DNA from: Candidatus Manganitrophus noduliformans
GTDB lineage: Bacteria > Nitrospirota > Nitrospiria > SBBL01 > Manganitrophaceae
DNA length: 64,000 nucleotides
Reading direction: 5' to 3'
Assembly (NCBI RefSeq): GCF_012184425.1
Contig: NZ_VTOW01000007.1
Location: 42,189-106,188 of the forward strand
Part shown: positions 61,139-64,000 of the stretch, piece by piece
Position numbering within the stretch: the first letter of the stretch is position 1
How the letters are laid out: each line of letters starts with the position of its first letter
Made by a program: the position numbers and the translations under genes
The notes under the pieces: generated by a model
What the model was told of the DNA's origin: nothing
The model's database searches: none
Seen by the model: the letters and a program-made list of their open reading frames with translations, nothing else

Positions 61139-62158
61139 GTCATTCAGCCAGGTCAGAAACGTCCCGAGAAGATGTTTGCTGACCCCGCCGTCGAGAACCG
61201 CTCCGTCGGCGCCCGCGAGTCCTTTATCTAATTCATCGATAAAGAGCACGCAGGGAGCCATGGCATCCGCGACCGCAAGGGCTCGGCGCATCCGCTCCTC
61301 GGACTCTCCGACCAGGGAGGTAAAAACCTTCCCGAAATCGAGCGCCAAGGTCGGAATCCCAAGCTGCGCACCGAGCGCTTTCGCGAAATGGCTCTTCCCG
61401 CATCCTTGCAGACCGAGCAGGAGAATGCCGCGCGCCAGCGGAGAGAGGCCGATTTTGAGGGAAAACGCTTTGAGATTCTCCAGCCCCCCGATCGTGTCGA
61501 ATCCCTCCTTGCCGTAAAAGATCTCGATACAGGCGTTTTTCTTGACCATCTGCGCTTTCTGGGAGCTGACCACCTCCCAGGAAAACGGCTGAGGGTGGAT
61601 CGCGGAGAGGGCGAATGCGTTCTCCGCCTCAAAATTTGTAAGGCCGGAGGCCGCATCCAAGAGTGCCCCGGTGTCGTTTGGCATCGGCAGTTTCGCGGAT
61701 TCGGCGACGTCGGAGAGGATCGAAGAGAGCCGTTCGCGGTCGGGCAGATCAAAATCCAAAACCGTAAAGGTTCGATCCAGCTCCAGGGGGATCTGCAGAC
61801 GCGAGGAGAGCGACACGAGTGTCTTCCCACCCGATTTCCAGTTGTCCAAATTGTTTTGTATCGCCTGGATCACGTTCATGACGGCAAGGGATTGATGGAA
61901 ATTCCAGGCGAAGAGAACTTTATTTTCATTGCCTCTTGCCAGCCACTCTAACGTGGAGACCGCGTCGCGCGGGACCTGCTCATTCAACTCGGCGCCATTC
62001 AACGGGCGAACGCCTCGGATCAGGTCCCAGGAGTAGCATCTGCAATCGACCTCTTTCGCCTCAGCGGCCAACTCCTTCTCCGCGCGATCCGGCTCCAGGG
62101 TGTGAACGTATAGCGCCGGGTAGCCGGCCTGTAGGTACTGTTTGAATTTAATCTTCAT
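61139..62158 (-). CDS. Ycf46-like AAA ATPase, 5' exon
   Basis: 340 codons. The N-terminal domain KFKQYLQAGYPALYVHTLEP resembles Ycf46-type AAA proteins (COG0464), whose N-part starts with a similar long-range sensor-like fold. The ATPase core has Walker A LLGLQGCGKSHFAKAL (near 252) and Walker B APCVLFIDELDKGLAG (near 305). The exon ends at TWLND just before sensor 1, where the intron is inserted; read unspliced, six more codons lead to a stop. GAGGAG precedes the ATG. It probably works with the DUF1257 and DUF2997 proteins downstream. Confidence 0.9.
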
Positions 62159-62176
62159 CAGATCTCCTCTTCGGTT

Positions 62177-62212
62177 AAAAAAAGAGGCCCTGTGAATAAT
62201 CCACAGGGCCTC
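62177..62212 (-). terminator. Intrinsic terminator/attenuator before the AAA gene
   Basis: 11 perfect pairs (arms 62184-62194 and 62202-62212, GAGGCCCTGTG), 7-base loop, then seven U, ending only 18 bases before the AAA start codon, with its ribosome site GAGGAG in between. It begins 25 bases after the upstream stop codon. No promoter can fit after it. Confidence 0.88.
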
Positions 62213-62237
62213 GATCAGGAAAGTCGATGACTTCCAG

Positions 62238-62660
62238 CTACTTTAGAATGGATCCTCCAAAGAACTTCTTCACTTGGTGTATCTTCCGGATGGTCTCAGC
62301 GGACCAATTGGCCTGTTTGATCTTGTAGATCTCCTCCGGGAGATACGCCACCTGATTTTGGGGAAGGCGCTTCAGCACCGTCTCGGATCCGACGATCCAG
62401 ACGGATTCTCCTAAGACTTTGCTTTCGATTTTTACCTGGACGCTCTCCAGACTCTGAAGATAGGCCCACACCTCCTCTTTATTTTGATCAATTCTTCGGC
62501 CGAGATCGTCCGCCTCACGCTGTCTGACCGCGCTTCCCTCGGCACCCGGGCCGACCAGGTCTCTCACGACAATTTTGTCCTCGTCGATGAAGATCCGAAA
62601 TCCTTTCGTCCAGGCTTCCTCAACGAGCGGATGAATCCGGTTTAAGATTTCAAGTTTCAT
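62238..62660 (-). CDS. Uncharacterised 140-residue protein
   Basis: It begins MKLEILNRIHPLVEEAWTKG, then FRIFIDEDKIVVRDLVGPGA and DDLGRRIDQNKEEVWAYLQS. The first 70 residues look like a small docking-type fold (TubC-like: a strand pair followed by a helix with NKEEV). The second half is strand-rich. No membrane or signal segment. It lies between a RadC-like gene and the AAA gene, each in the same direction. Function unknown. Confidence 0.7.
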   Translation of the reverse strand: MKLEILNRIHPLVEEAWTKGFRIFIDEDKIVVRDLVGPGAEGSAVRQREADDLGRRIDQNKEEVWAYLQSLESVQVKIESKVLGESVWIVGSETVLKRLPQNQVAYLPEEIYKIKQANWSAETIRKIHQVKKFFGGSILK

Positions 62661-62744
62661 ATTTCAATCTCCGACAAATTTCTCAATATGAGGGCGCCAA
62701 TCGTAAGAGCGGCCATGGGCCCTGAAGATGGTTGTCCTTTCCGG

Positions 62745-63170
62745 TCATGGCCTTCCCGTCTTGAGGATCGACCGAACCTCTCCCTCCCCGATGATCAGAG
62801 AGTCGAGAAGACCGACACCCATTATCTCTCCAGCCCTCCGGAGTCGTTCCGTTATGTCCCAGTCTTCCTTGGAAGGAGTGGGATCTCCGGAAGGATGGTT
62901 GTGGACCAAGATCATCTGAGCGGCGTTCGATAAGAGCGCGACCTTAAACACTTCCCTCGGATGAATAATGCATAGGCTGATGCTACCCACCGCCAGAGAA
63001 TGAATATGCGTCGGAACATTCTTCATATCGAGGCAGATGATCAATGCCTCTTCGCGGTCATGAAAACGATAATATCTTTTGAGCATCGCATAGATCTCTT
63101 CTTTAGAAGCCACCGGCTTTGCCCAGCGGGGGCGCCTTGTTTTGATCTGTTTCAACTTGACCCAGTGCAT
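62745..63170 (-). CDS. RadC-like JAMM-domain protein
   Basis: 141 residues. The JAMM zinc motif is complete: LVHNHPSGDPTPSKEDWDIT with H90, H92, S100 and D103. The preceding CLDMKNVPTHIHSLAVGS and IIHPREVFKVALLSNAAQMI are typical of RadC/DUF2466 proteins. The usual N-terminal helix-hairpin-helix part is missing, as in the short versions common on mobile elements. Despite the name a role in repair is doubtful; a nuclease or peptidase activity is possible. Confidence 0.92.
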   Translation of the reverse strand: MHWVKLKQIKTRRPRWAKPVASKEEIYAMLKRYYRFHDREEALIICLDMKNVPTHIHSLAVGSISLCIIHPREVFKVALLSNAAQMILVHNHPSGDPTPSKEDWDITERLRRAGEIMGVGLLDSLIIGEGEVRSILKTGRP

Positions 63171-63295
63171 TCAACCTCCAAATAATCCGGTTTTATCGGA
63201 GAAACGTTCAGATTCTCATCATTTCTCTTGCCCCTGAGGGCTTCCGCCTCCGATGGGACCATCGCAGGAAGTTTCCTCTCATCATGATGAGGCAT
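63152..63295 (-). CDS. Possible 47-residue leader protein overlapping the RadC-like gene
   Basis: ATG at 63295 with GGAG 7 bases upstream; translation begins MPHHDERKLPAMVPSEAEAL and its end overlaps the RadC-like start by 19 bp, covering that gene's ribosome site. Translating it could open or occupy that site. No family recognised; it may be only a leader peptide. Confidence 0.4.
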   Translation of the reverse strand: MPHHDERKLPAMVPSEAEALRGKRNDENLNVSPIKPDYLEVECTGSS

Positions 63296-63340
63296 GAATC
63301 GGCTCCTATTTTGTTTTGCTCTGAGCGATTCGTTTCGGAC

Positions 63341-63379
63341 AAAAAGAAAGAGGCCCTGGGATCTCCTCCTCAGGGCCTC
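63341..63379 (-). terminator. Leader terminator-like hairpin before the RadC-like operon
   Basis: 9 perfect pairs (63350-63358 with 63371-63379, GAGGCCCTG), a 12-base loop holding AGGAGGAG, then TTTCTTTTT. It lies 45 bases before the 47-codon leader and shares the GAGGCCCTG arm with the hairpin at 62184-62212. Confidence 0.8.
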
Positions 63380-63704
63380 ACATTCATGAGCGGTAATCAC
63401 GCCTTTTTTTAGAATTTACTTAACCCGAACGAAAATAAACGTGCGAAGGGAGAGTTTCGAGGGTTTTCATGTCGCTAGAAAAATTGGTAGAATCGATTCT
63501 TCTGATAGACCCTCTTGATACCGAGGATTTAATTTGGAAGGAATTGTTTATATGAAAAAGAGAATATGTGATTAAGGTTGGGGTTTGGAGAACTGAAAAA
63601 CAAGATAAAGATGCTTCGCTGATTAGGAAAGAAGGAGATTGAAAATTAATAAGACCTTTCGCGCCTCGTTGACTACGATTATCATTTTTGCTTGCACAAG
63701 ATAT
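63380..63704. other. 325-base AT-rich stretch without a credible gene
   Basis: No ORF with both a ribosome site and plausible composition. It should hold the promoter that feeds the leader hairpin at 63341-63379. A 28-codon rightward ORF at 63469-63555 is listed under rejected items. Confidence 0.5.
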
Positions 63705-63944
63705 TCATTTATATAATCTTCGATAGCTGTGGAAGAGTGCGCTGATAATACCCATCAACGTGCAGAGTGGGATAACCAAATTACGTTGTGTTGCGGAGAG
63801 ATCGGGTAGTAATAGGAAGACCAGGTAGGTAAAGATTCCTCCGATTGCCCCTACAATGGCTCCAAGAATTAGGTGTAAAAACCAAGATTTGATCTGACAT
63901 TTTATGTTGGGGTTCCTGGATGTTTGGTTTCTCCTGATTGTCAG
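63705..63944 (-). CDS. Small two-helix membrane protein, start codon unclear
   Basis: An open frame of up to 79 codons with two strong membrane segments: LHLILGAIVGAIGGIFTYLV and LVIPLCTLMGIISALFHS. It has no ATG, GTG or TTG between the upstream stop (in frame, at 63951-63953) and the first helix; CTG at 63944 is the only near-start, and CAGGAG follows it. Either an unusual start is used or the gene has lost its beginning by mutation. Family unknown. Confidence 0.45.
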   Translation of the reverse strand: MTIRRNQTSRNPNIKCQIKSWFLHLILGAIVGAIGGIFTYLVFLLLPDLSATQRNLVIPLCTLMGIISALFHSYRRLYK

Positions 63945-63950
63945 ATCGTC

Positions 63951-64000
63951 TTATGCGACGAGCATCTTCTCCTTGGCCAGAGGCAGACTGTCGATGAATG
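63951..64000 (-). CDS. C-terminal end of an unknown gene (partial)
   Basis: Only the last 15 codons are in the window, reading FIDSLPLAKEKMLVA and then TAA. Nothing can be said about function. The segment LPLAKEKM resembles LPLAKREM in the short ORF at 5542-5655. Confidence 0.4.
   Translation of the reverse strand, partial: FIDSLPLAKEKMLVA

Noticed and set aside
62745..63170. RadC-like protein as part of the PRTRC ubiquitin-like system
   Set aside because: It has a JAMM motif but lies 14 kb away from the cassette and belongs to the RadC family, common on mobile elements independently.
63469..63555. 28-codon rightward ORF starting MSLEKLVESILLIDPLDTED
   Set aside because: GAGGG is present upstream but the ORF is very short, isolated and opposite to all neighbours; coding cannot be argued.
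1..64000. CRISPR arrays, rRNA and tRNA genes
   Set aside because: No regularly spaced repeats of 25-40 bases, no cloverleaf with CCA-type end and no rRNA-like blocks were seen.

Overview
The window comes from a Gram-negative bacterium with a GC-rich genome (double-membrane secretion proteins, lipoprotein boxes, F-type mating apparatus). The left 7.5 kb looks chromosomal: the end of a CheA-type hybrid kinase, cheB and a response-regulator/GAF/histidine-kinase protein, then a toxin-antitoxin pair whose upstream side carries an insertion sequence, and a stomatin-like/NfeD pair. Protein style and the chemosensory gene order would suit a Nitrospirota-like organism, but nothing in the sequence proves the taxon. 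No rRNA, tRNA or CRISPR array was recognised.

From about 7.5 to 34.6 kb lies a nearly complete F-type conjugation module. Reading leftward from 29.7 kb: dsbC, traA pilin, traF, traH, a large TraN-like gene, a 59-residue ORF missed by usual length cut-offs, traN, traW, traU, trbC, traL, traE, traK, traB, a traV split into two lipoprotein genes, traC, trbI, an S26 peptidase, an OmpA-like protein, a DsbC-N-like lipoprotein, traG, a lytic transglycosylase and a lipoprotein. Many neighbours overlap by 4 bp, so this is one long operon. Divergent from it, rightward, run the coupling ATPase traD, a DnaG-like primase and a replication-relaxation protein. No relaxase is visible, so the transfer system is incomplete within these 64 kb. 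The element is best read as an integrative conjugative element or a plasmid-derived island.

From 34.6 to 38.2 kb the DNA is AT-richer and mostly regulatory: a decayed stretch, a lipoprotein, a DUF3800 protein, and a 1.2-kb gene-poor segment. That segment holds a candidate small RNA with a near-consensus sigma-70 promoter and a terminator, a 44-codon gene behind a structured leader that can pair with its own ribosome-binding site, and several perfect palindromes.

From 38.2 kb to the end nearly everything is leftward: a 1270-residue SF2 helicase, a second toxin-antitoxin pair, a PRTRC cassette (ThiF/E1-like, JAMM-type A, B, F, ubiquitin-like C, E, ParB), a Cys-rich protein, a GHKL ATPase, an adenine methylase, a Fic protein, a DUF3150/DUF2997/DUF1257/Ycf46-type AAA group, and a RadC-like JAMM protein. 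The AAA gene is interrupted by an intact group II intron with its reverse transcriptase; splicing restores the frame exactly. Several genes here are preceded by terminator-like hairpins placed 13 to 50 bases before their start codons, too close in most cases for a separate promoter, which suggests attenuation or antitermination as a shared control.
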